Source: Pelagibius sp037652055 (GTDB lineage Bacteria > Pseudomonadota > Alphaproteobacteria > Kiloniellales > Kiloniellaceae). From it: 64,000 bases of DNA. Positions within the stretch are counted from its first letter, which is position 1. Every line of letters begins with the position of its first letter. The stretch spans positions 124,001 to 188,000 of the forward strand of contig NZ_JBBKAH010000002.1 of NCBI RefSeq assembly GCF_037652055.1, in the 5' to 3' direction. Shown here piece after piece: positions 53,917-61,762 of this stretch. The notes beneath the pieces are model-generated. The model saw only the letters and a list, made by a program, of their open reading frames with translations, had not been told where the DNA came from and made no database searches. A program made the translations under genes and the position numbers.

Positions 53917-54471
53917 TCACGCGACCGAGCGGCGAACCCGCCTCCGTCGGGCGGGCTTGTCAGCAGCCTTGGCAGGCGCCTTACCCCGGCCGATCACGCC
54001 GTGCACGCCTTTCAGCGCGCCGGGCACCAGTTCCTGCACCTGGAAGCGTTCCGGCTCGACCGGGCCGGGCAGCAGCAGGCCGTGGCCCGAAGCCGGCAGA
54101 AAGCCGAAGGGGCGGTAATAGGTGGGATCGCCCACCACGACGCAGATCCGGTGACCGGCCGCCTTGGCGGCGTCCAGGCTGTGGCGCACCAGCGCCTTGC
54201 CGATGCCGCGGCCTTGCAGCGCGGGCTCGACGGCAAGCGGGCCCAGGAGAATCGCCGGGGTACCGGCGATCTCGATCGGCCAGTAGCGGATCGAGCCGAG
54301 CAGGCCGCCGTCACCGGCGACCGCCGAGAAGCACAGCTCGGGCAGCGGATCGAGGTGCTCGCGCAGCCGGTAGACGGTCTTGCGCGTGCGCTCGAACCCG
54401 AAGGTCCGGTCCAGCAGCGGAGAAATGAGAGGGGCGTCTTCGGGCCGCTCGGCCACGATGGTGAAGGTCAT
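53917..54471 (-). CDS. GNAT-family N-acetyltransferase
   Basis: This is a 184-aa GNAT enzyme of the YhbS type. The acetyl-CoA motif is LGPLAVEPALQGRGIGKALVRHSLDAAKAAG, followed by VVGDPTYYRPFGFLPASGHGLLLPGPVEPERFQVQELVPGAL. The C-terminus is a basic tail rich in Lys and Arg. The ATG at 54471 is preferred over 54504. Acceptor unknown. It converges on tspO with a 15-bp gap. Confidence 0.88.
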   Translation of the reverse strand: MTFTIVAERPEDAPLISPLLDRTFGFERTRKTVYRLREHLDPLPELCFSAVAGDGGLLGSIRYWPIEIAGTPAILLGPLAVEPALQGRGIGKALVRHSLDAAKAAGHRICVVVGDPTYYRPFGFLPASGHGLLLPGPVEPERFQVQELVPGALKGVHGVIGRGKAPAKAADKPARRRRVRRSVA

Positions 54472-54682
54472 GATCTTGGTTCCAGGCTGGCCGTGGTCAG
54501 GCACGGCACGAGAAAACTGCAGGCTGAAGCGCGCGCCGGAAGCGCGGGGTTCAACGTCGTCGTCGCAGTGTTTCCTGCCTGGGGGCCCGGATGATCATGG
54601 AGTCTCTTTACCAGTCCGATCATTAACCCGAGGTGAATATCACAGTTCGTGCAAGCGGGGTAGCCTGCAAAAGCGCGGCCCG

Positions 54683-55618
54683 TCAGCCGGCCGGAGCGGC
54701 GATCAGGCCGTCCAGGCCCGCGTCCCAGTACGGTTCGGGGCCGAAGTGGTCGGCCAGGAAGTCGACGAAGACACGCACCTTGGGCGACAGGTTGCGGCCG
54801 TGCGGGTAGACCGCGTGGATGCCCTGGTCGGGCAGAGGATGGCCGGGCAGCACGACCTCCAGGCGGCCCTCGCGCAGCTGGGGGCCGACGATGAAGGTCG
54901 GCAGGCGGGTGATTCCCATGCCCGCCACGGCGGCACCGCAGAGGACGTCGCCGTTGTTGGCGATCAGCGGTCCTTTCACGGCGACCGCCTGGCGTCCGCG
55001 CTGTCCGTGGAACGTCCATTCCCGCGGATTGGCGCTGTTCGCATAGAGCAGACAGTCATGGCCGGCGAGATCCTCCGGCCGCCGCGGGTGCCCCCGACGC
55101 GCCAGGTAATCCGGGCTGGCACAGAGCACCGCGCGGCAGGGCGCGAGACGGCGGGCGACGAGGCTGGAATCGCGCAGGGCGCCGATGCGGATCGCGACGT
55201 CGTAGCCCTCCTCCACCAGGTCGACGAAGCGGTCGTTCATCGCGGCATCCACGGTGATCTGGGGATAGCGGGCGTGGAAGGCCGGGATCGCCGGCCCCAG
55301 GTGCAGGAACCCGAAGGACATCGGAGCGTTCAGTCTCAGAAGACCGCGCGGCGCCGCCGCGAGGTCGGAGACCGCTTGCTCGGCGGAGGCCGCCTCGTCC
55401 AGCACCCGCCGGCAGGCGTCGTAGAAGGTCGCGCCGGCCTCGGTCAGCGACAGGCGCCGAGTGGTGCGGTTCAAGAGGCGCACGCCGAGCCGATCTTCCA
55501 GGCGGCCGACCTGCTTGGAAACGGCGGACTTGCTGAGGCCGAGGCGGCGCGCCGCCGCCGAAAAGCCTTCGGCCTCGACGACTTCGGCGAAGATCTCCAT
55601 CTCATCCAGACGAGGCAT
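54683..55618 (-). CDS. LysR-family transcriptional regulator
   Basis: This 311-aa regulator has an N-terminal helix-turn-helix MEIFAEVVEAEGFSAAARRLGLSKSAVSKQVGRLEDRLGVRLLNRTTRRLSLTEAG and a C-terminal effector-binding domain. It resembles the group that controls quinone and aldehyde-detoxification genes. It is divergent from wrbA-pirin-GHR and its leader carries three matched half-sites, so it most likely controls that operon and itself. The ATG at 55618 is chosen over 55642. Confidence 0.92.
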   Translation of the reverse strand: MPRLDEMEIFAEVVEAEGFSAAARRLGLSKSAVSKQVGRLEDRLGVRLLNRTTRRLSLTEAGATFYDACRRVLDEAASAEQAVSDLAAAPRGLLRLNAPMSFGFLHLGPAIPAFHARYPQITVDAAMNDRFVDLVEEGYDVAIRIGALRDSSLVARRLAPCRAVLCASPDYLARRGHPRRPEDLAGHDCLLYANSANPREWTFHGQRGRQAVAVKGPLIANNGDVLCGAAVAGMGITRLPTFIVGPQLREGRLEVVLPGHPLPDQGIHAVYPHGRNLSPKVRVFVDFLADHFGPEPYWDAGLDGLIAAPAG

Positions 55619-55621
55619 AGG

Positions 55622-55649
55622 ATTGTTTCCACCAAGAAACAATATTGTT
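55622..55649. promoter_or_regulatory. LysR operator with three half-sites
   Basis: ATTGTTTC (55622-55629), GAAACAAT (55636-55643) and ATTGTTCC (55643-55650) form a perfect 8-bp inverted repeat with 6-bp spacer and an overlapping palindrome AACAATATTGTT (55638-55649). It lies between the LysR start codon (55618) and wrbA (55751), where a LysR tetramer would bind. Confidence 0.65.
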
Positions 55650-55750
55650 CCACAAGGCGGTATTAATATCAGGTCGACAACTAATTAACTATCGCCCATC
55701 GATGCCGGCATCCGCCGGCGCGCTCCAGCCGACAAAGGGGAAATCCAGCC

Positions 55751-56353
55751 ATGACCAAAGTTCTCGTGCTCTACTACAGCACCTATGGCCACGTCGAGAC
55801 CATGGCCAAGGCGGTCGCCGAAGGCGCCCGCGGCGTCGACGGAGTCGAGGTCACCGTGAAGCGGGTGCCGGAGCTGATGCCGGAGGACGTCGCCAAGAAG
55901 GCGGGCGTGAAGCTGGACCAGGAGGCGCCGATCGCCAAGCCGGAGGAACTGGCCGACTACGACGCGGTGATCTTCGGCACGCCGACGCGCTTCGGCAATA
56001 TGGCCTCGCAGATGCGCAACTTCCTCGACCAGACCGGCTCGCTGTGGATGAACGGCAGCCTCGTCGGCAAAGTCGGCAGCGCCTTCGCCTCCACCGCCAC
56101 GCAGCACGGCGGCCAGGAGACCACCCTGACCTCTTTCCACACCACCCTGTTCCATCTCGGCTTCGTGGTGGTCGGCCTGCCCTACAGCTGCAAGGAGCAG
56201 ATGGACATGACGGAGATCGTCGGCGGCTCGCCCTATGGCGCCACGACGCTGGCCGGTGGCGACGGCAGCCGCCAGCCGAGCGAGAAGGAATTGACCATGG
56301 CGCGCTTCCAGGGGCGTCATGTGGCGGAGATCGCCGCCAAGCTGGCGGCCTGA
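55751..56353 (+). CDS. wrbA: NAD(P)H:quinone oxidoreductase WrbA
   Basis: WrbA is a 200-aa flavodoxin-fold enzyme with bound FMN that reduces quinones by two electrons, avoiding semiquinones. The FMN loop is VLYYSTYGHVETMAKAVAEGAR, and the signature GTPTRFGNMASQMRNFLDQTG and STATQHGGQETTLTSFHTTLFHLGFVVVGLPY blocks are complete. It is the first of three adjacent plus-strand genes, with pirin and glutathionyl-hydroquinone reductase. Confidence 0.96.
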   Translation: MTKVLVLYYSTYGHVETMAKAVAEGARGVDGVEVTVKRVPELMPEDVAKKAGVKLDQEAPIAKPEELADYDAVIFGTPTRFGNMASQMRNFLDQTGSLWMNGSLVGKVGSAFASTATQHGGQETTLTSFHTTLFHLGFVVVGLPYSCKEQMDMTEIVGGSPYGATTLAGGDGSRQPSEKELTMARFQGRHVAEIAAKLAA

Positions 56354-56419
56354 CGCTGGGCCGGCCGCACGAACCCCGACGGCAACGGCCCGTGCCGCTG
56401 CCCCCGAAGGATCACGACG

Positions 56420-57133
56420 ATGATGGAGATCAAGAATTTCGAGGGATTGGGGCGCTTCGACAACGACTGGCTGTCGGCGCGCTACCACTTCAGTTTCGCC
56501 AACTACTATGACCCCGAGCGCATGGGGCTGGGACCCCTGCGCGTGTGGAACGACGACACCATCCGACCGGGGACCGGCTTCGACCAGCACGGCCACCGCG
56601 ACATGGAGATCATCACCTACGTGCGCAAAGGCGCCATCACCCACAAGGACCACCTGGGCAACCAGGGGCGCACCGAGGCGGGCGACGTGCAGGTGATGTC
56701 GGCGGGTACCGGCATCATGCATGCCGAATTCAACCGCGAGGACGAGCCGACCGAGATCTTCCAGATCTGGATCGAGCCGGCGGTGCACGGCGTGCCGCCG
56801 CGCTGGGAAACCCGCAGCTTCCCCAAGGCGGGACGCGAGGGTGTGCTGGTACCGCTCGCATCGGGCCGCAAGTCCGATGCCAAGGGAGATGGTGAGGGTG
56901 CGCTGCCGATCTACCAGGATGCCGCTATCCTGGGGGCCACCCTGAAGACCGGCCAGTCGGTAACCCACCAGCTGGCGCCGGGCCGCAAGGCCTACCTTGT
57001 TGCGGCGACCGGCGCCCTGACGGTGAACGGCAAGCCGGTGCAGGCGCGCGACGGCGTCGCCCTCACCGACGTCGAGGCGGTGGAGATCGCCGCCGAGGAG
57101 GATGCGGAAATCCTGCTCGCCGATGTCGGATAA
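56420..57133 (+). CDS. Pirin-family protein
   Basis: This is a 237-aa bicupin of the pirin/YhhW group; YhhW of E. coli degrades quercetin in vitro. The metal ligands are visible in GFDQHGHRDMEIITYVRKGAITHKDHLGNQGRTEAGDVQVMSAGTGIMHAEFN (His, His, His, Glu). The C-terminal domain is a degenerate cupin. The location between wrbA and a hydroquinone reductase suggests a role with aromatic redox substrates. It starts 66 bp after wrbA. Confidence 0.9.
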   Translation: MMEIKNFEGLGRFDNDWLSARYHFSFANYYDPERMGLGPLRVWNDDTIRPGTGFDQHGHRDMEIITYVRKGAITHKDHLGNQGRTEAGDVQVMSAGTGIMHAEFNREDEPTEIFQIWIEPAVHGVPPRWETRSFPKAGREGVLVPLASGRKSDAKGDGEGALPIYQDAAILGATLKTGQSVTHQLAPGRKAYLVAATGALTVNGKPVQARDGVALTDVEAVEIAAEEDAEILLADVG

Positions 57134-57175
57134 CCGGCGTCAGCTGACATTCGAACCGACGAGAGGAGAGAAACG

Positions 57176-58162
57176 ATGGGACTGCTGATCGATGGCGTGT
57201 GGCACGACAAGTGGTACGACACGAAGAAGAGCGGCGGTCGCTTCGAGCGCCAGGACAGTATCTTCCGCAACTGGGTGACGCCCGACGGCAGCGCGGGCCC
57301 CGGCGGGGACGCGGGCTTCAAGGCCGAGGCCGGGCGCTATCACCTCTACGTTTCGCTCGCCTGCCCCTGGGCGCACCGCACGCTCATCTTCCGCAAGCTG
57401 AAGAAGCTGGAGGATCTGATCTCCCTCTCCGTGGTGCATTGGCACATGGGCGAGGAAGGTTGGACCTTCGAGCAGGGCCGCGGCGTGATTTCCGACAGCG
57501 TGAACGGCGCCGAAAAGCTGCACCAGGTCTACACCGCCGCGAAGCCCGACTACACCGGCCGCGTCACCGTACCGGTGCTGTGGGACAAGCAGCGCGAAAC
57601 CATCGTCAGCAACGAGTCGGCGGAGATCATCCGCATGTTCAACAGCGCCTTCGACGGCATCACCGGATCGACGCTGGACTTCTATCCGAAGGAACTGCGC
57701 CGCGAGATCGACGCGGTCAACGACACTGTCTACAACAACGTGAACAACGGCGTTTACAAGGCCGGCTTCGCGACGAAGCAGGAACCTTATGAGAAGGCTT
57801 TCGACGCGCTCTTTGCGACCCTCGACGATCTCGAAGAGCGGCTGTCACGCCAACGCTATCTCGCGGGGCCGCGGCTCACCGAAGCCGACTGGCGGCTGTT
57901 CACCACGCTGCTGCGCTTCGATCCGGTCTACCACGGCCACTTCAAGTGCAACCTCAGGCGCCTCATCGACTATCCCAATCTCTGGGCCTATGCCCGCGAG
58001 CTCTACCAAGTGCCGGGCGTCGCCGAGACCGTGGACTTCTTCCACATCAAGCACCACTACTACGAAAGCCATCCGACGGTGAACCCCAGCGGCATCGTGC
58101 CCAAGGGCCCGGCGATCGACTTCAGCGAGCCGCACGGCCGCGAGGCGCTCAAGGCCGCGTAG
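57176..58162 (+). CDS. Glutathionyl-hydroquinone reductase (Xi-class GST)
   Basis: This 328-aa enzyme of the YqjG/ECM4/PcpF family removes glutathione from glutathionyl-hydroquinones. The catalytic Cys is in SLACPWAHRTLIFRKLKKL, VVHWHMGEEGWTF follows, and VPVLWDKQRETIVSNESAEIIRMFN is the glutathione site. The C-terminal region RRLIDYPNLWAYARELYQVPGV...FFHIKHHYYESHPTVNPSGIVPKGP is typical. It is the last gene of the LysR-linked operon and is followed by a repeat pair. Confidence 0.92.
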   Translation: MGLLIDGVWHDKWYDTKKSGGRFERQDSIFRNWVTPDGSAGPGGDAGFKAEAGRYHLYVSLACPWAHRTLIFRKLKKLEDLISLSVVHWHMGEEGWTFEQGRGVISDSVNGAEKLHQVYTAAKPDYTGRVTVPVLWDKQRETIVSNESAEIIRMFNSAFDGITGSTLDFYPKELRREIDAVNDTVYNNVNNGVYKAGFATKQEPYEKAFDALFATLDDLEERLSRQRYLAGPRLTEADWRLFTTLLRFDPVYHGHFKCNLRRLIDYPNLWAYARELYQVPGVAETVDFFHIKHHYYESHPTVNPSGIVPKGPAIDFSEPHGREALKAA

Positions 58163-58182
58163 AGGATGTGCCGGTCCTCCTG

Positions 58183-58282
58183 CTTCGAGACGCCCGCTGT
58201 CGCGGGCTCCCCAGCATGAGGTCTGTAATTCCAAGCCCTGCCTCACCCTGAGGAGCGGGCCAAACGGCCCGCGTCTCGAAGG
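58183..58282. repeat. Inverted pair of palindromic intergenic repeats
   Basis: Copy A (58183-58221) begins CTTCGAGACGCCCGC and copy B (58241-58282) ends GCGTCTCGAAGG in the opposite orientation. The two share more than 30 aligned positions as inverse complements, and each folds on its own. This motif type is widespread between genes of alphaproteobacteria. They fill the gap between the GHR gene and the phosphatase-family gene. Confidence 0.75.
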
Positions 58283-58318
58283 GTGCGGTGTCGCTCCCTG
58301 TCAGACGTGGCTTTTCTT

Positions 58319-59287
58319 CTACAGATCGAACTCGGCGATCAGCGGGGCGTGGTTGGAGCGCGGATCGTCCGCCGCCATCTCTTCCTCATCGGGCAAGGTT
58401 TCGTTGCCGACGATGATCTTGCGGCAGCGCGCGGCGAGCGGCTGCGAGCAAAGAATGTGGTCGAGCATGCGCCGCCGCCCGGCGTGCAACACGGTGTAGC
58501 GCCGCGCCTCGGGCAGACGCCATTCCAGCGCCTCCAATGCGCGTGAGGCGAGCGCCTCGTTGCCGCTGTCCGCCAAGGTCGCCTGCAGGATGCGCGAGGG
58601 CGTTTCCTCTTCGCCGGCGTTCAGATCGCCGCAGACGGCAATGAGGGCCTCAGGGTCGGCATCGAAGATGCGCTCAACGAGGAGCCGCGCCTCCAGCGCC
58701 TGGCCGCTGCGCTTCAGCGTGGCGGTGAAGTAGCCCTCGGCCCAGCCGGCAAGCGAGCCCCAGGTATCGGCGTTCAGCTTCTGGCCGGGGATCGGCGAGG
58801 CCAACGGACTGCGCAGATGGAGATTGATGACGTGCAGCGTTTCGCCGTCCGCGGTCTCAAAGGCGGCGTGCAGCAGCGGGCGATCCCATTCCAGGGTGAG
58901 ATCGCGGGCAGACTCGGGCTGCGCGGTGATCGAACGGTAGGGCAGCGGCGGCACCAGGCGGTGATGCAGCGCCTCGCTCTCGTGCGCGGGGCGGCGGCTG
59001 AGAATGACCAGATTGTGCACGTCGGCGACGCCGCCCTTCGGGCTTTTCGCCGCGCTGGCGACCACGTGGTAGGTGTCATAGCAGGTCTCCGCCAGCAGGC
59101 GCGTGAGGGCCGTCAACTCACGGCCGGCCTTGCCGGGAACGTGCTGGCCGTTGACCTCCTGCAGACAGAGAATGTCCGCCTGCAAAGCTTCCAGCTGCGG
59201 CCTGAGCACCGCCGCGCGGTGCTGGAAGGCGGCCTCGCCGTCCGGAGCAAGGTCGAGGCTTTCCAGATTGAAGGTGGCAATGCGCAT
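58319..59287 (-). CDS. Endonuclease/exonuclease/phosphatase-family protein
   Basis: This 322-aa EEP-fold protein begins MRIATFNLESL and has the ADILCLQEVNGQH metal-binding block, CGDLNAGEEETPS (the DxN motif) and HILCSQPLAARCRKI near the end, with final SNHAPLIAEFDL carrying the catalytic His. Substrate may be DNA, RNA or a phospholipid; sequence does not decide. No signal peptide. Gene stands alone. Confidence 0.85.
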   Translation of the reverse strand: MRIATFNLESLDLAPDGEAAFQHRAAVLRPQLEALQADILCLQEVNGQHVPGKAGRELTALTRLLAETCYDTYHVVASAAKSPKGGVADVHNLVILSRRPAHESEALHHRLVPPLPYRSITAQPESARDLTLEWDRPLLHAAFETADGETLHVINLHLRSPLASPIPGQKLNADTWGSLAGWAEGYFTATLKRSGQALEARLLVERIFDADPEALIAVCGDLNAGEEETPSRILQATLADSGNEALASRALEALEWRLPEARRYTVLHAGRRRMLDHILCSQPLAARCRKIIVGNETLPDEEEMAADDPRSNHAPLIAEFDL

Positions 59288-59337
59288 CGTCGCCTTCGCC
59301 TCTTCGTCCGCCTCTTTACAGGGGCTTCAAGAACTTA

Positions 59338-59352
59338 GCTAACCACGTTAGC
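59338..59352. promoter_or_regulatory. 15-bp palindrome between divergent genes
   Basis: GCTAAC-CAC-GTTAGC is a perfect 6-bp inverted repeat located 51 bp before the phosphatase-family start codon and 117 bp before the PNPOx-like start. It could be an operator; no regulator is encoded nearby. Confidence 0.35.
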
Positions 59353-59468
59353 AGGCATCCACTTGTGCCCGAATGACCCAGCGCAAGTCCAGGACCTCGA
59401 AAGCGTTTGCGCCGACGCCCGTCAGGGCTAGACTGGCCGGTAATAACAGCACGTACCGGGGGAATAGC

Positions 59469-60104
59469 TTGATCGGGACCAACCTGGATATCTGGCACTC
59501 GGAGGACGAGCCGCGCCTCGGCGCCGTGCTAGCCGAATGCTGGCATTTGCTGAGCGACGGGGTCGCCGACCCGCAGCACGACTTCCACACCCTGGCGATG
59601 GCGACGACCCACGCCGGCCTGGGCTGCACGCTACGCACCGTGGTGCTGCGCAAGGTCGACCCGGAAGCGCGTGAGCTGTGGTTCTACACCGACCTGCGCA
59701 GCCACAAGATCGGCGAGATCCAGGATGATCCGCGCGTGGCCCTGCTGTTCCATTCGCTGAGCGACGATACCCAGGTGCGCGTGCAGGCCGAGGCCGCGAT
59801 ACACCACCGCGACTCTGTGGCCGAGGACGCCTGGCAGGCGCTGACGCCGCGCCGCCGGCGCGACTACCTGGTCTCCGGTCCGCGCGGCCTGCCGTGGGCC
59901 TGGGCGACCTCCGGCCTGCCCGCCGAACTGGAGGGCCGTGATCCGAGCGAGGTGGAGAGCGACGCCGGACGCCTGAACTTCGCCGTGGTGGTCTGCCACA
60001 TCCGCCAGATTGACTGGCTGCTGCTGACGCCCTACGGCCACCGCCGCGCCAACTTCAGCTGGAACGGCAGCGGCCAGCTGCAGACCAGCTGGCTGGTGCC
60101 CTGA
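59469..60104 (+). CDS. Pyridoxamine 5'-phosphate oxidase-family protein
   Basis: This 211-aa FMN-binding split-barrel protein resembles PNPOx/Alr4036-type. FHTLAMATTHAGLGCTLRTVVLRKVDPEARELWFYTDLRSHKIGEIQDDPRVALLFHSLSDDTQVRVQAEA is the FMN region and HRRANFSWNGSGQLQTSWLVP the C-terminus. The start is uncertain: the TTG at 59469 has GGGGGA upstream and places the protein start just before the conserved region; the ATG at 59373 lacks a ribosome-binding site. Possibly a flavin reductase or phosphate oxidase. Confidence 0.8.
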   Translation: MIGTNLDIWHSEDEPRLGAVLAECWHLLSDGVADPQHDFHTLAMATTHAGLGCTLRTVVLRKVDPEARELWFYTDLRSHKIGEIQDDPRVALLFHSLSDDTQVRVQAEAAIHHRDSVAEDAWQALTPRRRRDYLVSGPRGLPWAWATSGLPAELEGRDPSEVESDAGRLNFAVVVCHIRQIDWLLLTPYGHRRANFSWNGSGQLQTSWLVP

Positions 60105-60114
60105 GGCCATTCCT

Positions 60115-60663
60115 TCAGAACGACGAGTTCGGCTGCTTCAGGAACTCGATCTCTTCTTCGGTGCTCTCGCGGCCGAGGATGGCGTTGCGGTGCGGGAAGC
60201 GGCCGAAGCGGGCGATGACATCGCGGTGACGCTCGGCGTAGGAGAGAAACTCCGCCGCGCCGTCCAGCCCGGCCACCAGGCGCACGCAGTCCTGCTGGTC
60301 CTTCAGATCCTCGCTGTGCTCCAGCGGCATATAGAGGAACATCCGCTCCGCGGTGGAGGCGAGCGCCCGGTCGAAGCCCGCGGCCAGGGCATGGCGGGTC
60401 ACCGCGCGCGCCGCCGGATCGGTGGCGAAGGCGCGCGGCGTACCGCGGTAGACGTTGCGCGGCACCTGGTCGAGCAGCAGCACCAGCGCCAGGCACCCCG
60501 GCGGATCGCGCCGCCAGCTTTCGTACTTGCCGGCAAGCGCGGCCTGCAGATGGGGCAACAGCACGCGGCGCACCTCTGCATCGAAGGTCTCGCCGCCGTC
60601 GAACCACTGGTCCTGGCGGCCCTGGGCGAACCAGAAGCCGAGAATGTCCTGCAGCGCACTCAT
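60115..60663 (-). CDS. DUF924 family protein
   Basis: This 182-aa helical TPR-like protein of the DUF924 family has the signature ILGFWFAQGRQDQWFDGGETFDAEVRRVLL, CLALVLLLDQVPRNVYRGTPRAFATDPAAR and FPHRNAILGRESTEEEIEFL. No enzyme activity is known for the family. The ATG at 60663 is used because the much longer frame on this strand overlaps egtD. It converges on the PNPOx-like gene with a ten-base gap. Confidence 0.9.
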   Translation of the reverse strand: MSALQDILGFWFAQGRQDQWFDGGETFDAEVRRVLLPHLQAALAGKYESWRRDPPGCLALVLLLDQVPRNVYRGTPRAFATDPAARAVTRHALAAGFDRALASTAERMFLYMPLEHSEDLKDQQDCVRLVAGLDGAAEFLSYAERHRDVIARFGRFPHRNAILGRESTEEEIEFLKQPNSSF

Positions 60664-60764
60664 CCTGCCAATCACGCTCTTGTGGGGCCGCAGTGAACCC
60701 GCGGCCAAGAATGAGCGGACTATAGTCGTTTCGCCGGCGCGATTGCCAGGACGAAGCAAGCCGC

Positions 60765-61748
60765 CTATTCCGCGACGAGGCCGTGCAGGCTGAAGAGACC
60801 CTCGGGATCGCGCCACTGCGCCGCGACGCGCCAGCCGCCCTGGCGGGCAAGGTCGGCGAAGGACTCCAGGGTGTATTTGTAGGAGTTCTCGGTGTGGATC
60901 GACTCGCCGTCGGCAAAGTCGAAGCGCTGGCCCGCCACCGTCGCCGCCTGGAGGCGGCGGCTCACCAGATGCATCTCGATGCGGCCCAGCTGCGCGTCGT
61001 AGCGCGCCTCGTGGCGAAAGGCGGCGAGATCGAAGGTGCCGTCCAGCTCGCGGTTGATGCGCCGCAGGAGATTCAGGTTGAAGGTCGCGGTGACACCCTC
61101 GGCGTCGTCGTAGGCGGCGATGAGGCGGTCCTCGTCTTTTTGCAGGTCGGCGCCGACCAGAAAGCGCGCGCCGTCGCCCAGCAGGCGGCGCGCGCCCTGC
61201 AGGAACGCGACCGCCGCCGCGCGATCGAAGTTGCCGATGGTGGAGCCGGGGAAGAAGCCGGCGCGGCCCGCTGCGGGGACACGTTCGGGCAGCGCGAAGT
61301 CGCGGGTATAGTCGGCGTGCAGCGGCACAACGGGGAAGGCGTAGTCGCGCGCCAGCGCCCCGGCGGTCGCCTTCAGATGCGTGCCGGAAATGTCGATCGG
61401 CACGTAGCAAGCGAGATCCGGCAGGGCATCGAGCAGGATGCGCGTCTTCACCGAGGAGCCGCTGCCGAACTCGATGAGGCTCGCGCCCGCGCCAACGAAG
61501 TCCGCGATGGCGCCGGCATGGTGGCGCAGCAGCGCCGCCTCCGCCCGCGTCGGGTAGTATTCCTCCAGTTCGGTGATGGCATCGAACAGCTTGGAGCCGC
61601 GCGCATCGTAGAAGTGCTTGGCCTCCAGGGTCTTCGGGGCGGCGGCGAGGCCCGCCAGCACGGAGCGGCGGAACTCCGCACCGGAGACGTCGGGCGCCTC
61701 CTCGGTGACGGTGACGATGGGTTCCGGCTTGCGGAGTGCTTGCGTCAT
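60765..61748 (-). CDS. egtD: L-histidine N-alpha-methyltransferase
   Basis: EgtD is a 327-aa SAM-dependent enzyme that trimethylates histidine to hercynine, the first step of ergothioneine synthesis. The pattern KHFYDARGSKLFDAITELEEYYPTRAEAALL and SLIEFGSGSSVKTRILLDAL (SAM site) is diagnostic. Further markers are FFPGSTIGNFDRAAAVAFL and the C-terminal SIHTENSYKYTLESFADLARQGG. The ATG at 61748 has AAGGAGG upstream. It overlaps the trailing end of the egtB frame by no coding bases: egtB ends at 61763. Confidence 0.95.
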   Translation of the reverse strand: MTQALRKPEPIVTVTEEAPDVSGAEFRRSVLAGLAAAPKTLEAKHFYDARGSKLFDAITELEEYYPTRAEAALLRHHAGAIADFVGAGASLIEFGSGSSVKTRILLDALPDLACYVPIDISGTHLKATAGALARDYAFPVVPLHADYTRDFALPERVPAAGRAGFFPGSTIGNFDRAAAVAFLQGARRLLGDGARFLVGADLQKDEDRLIAAYDDAEGVTATFNLNLLRRINRELDGTFDLAAFRHEARYDAQLGRIEMHLVSRRLQAATVAGQRFDFADGESIHTENSYKYTLESFADLARQGGWRVAAQWRDPEGLFSLHGLVAE

Positions 61749-61762
61749 CGTGGCCTCCTCCT

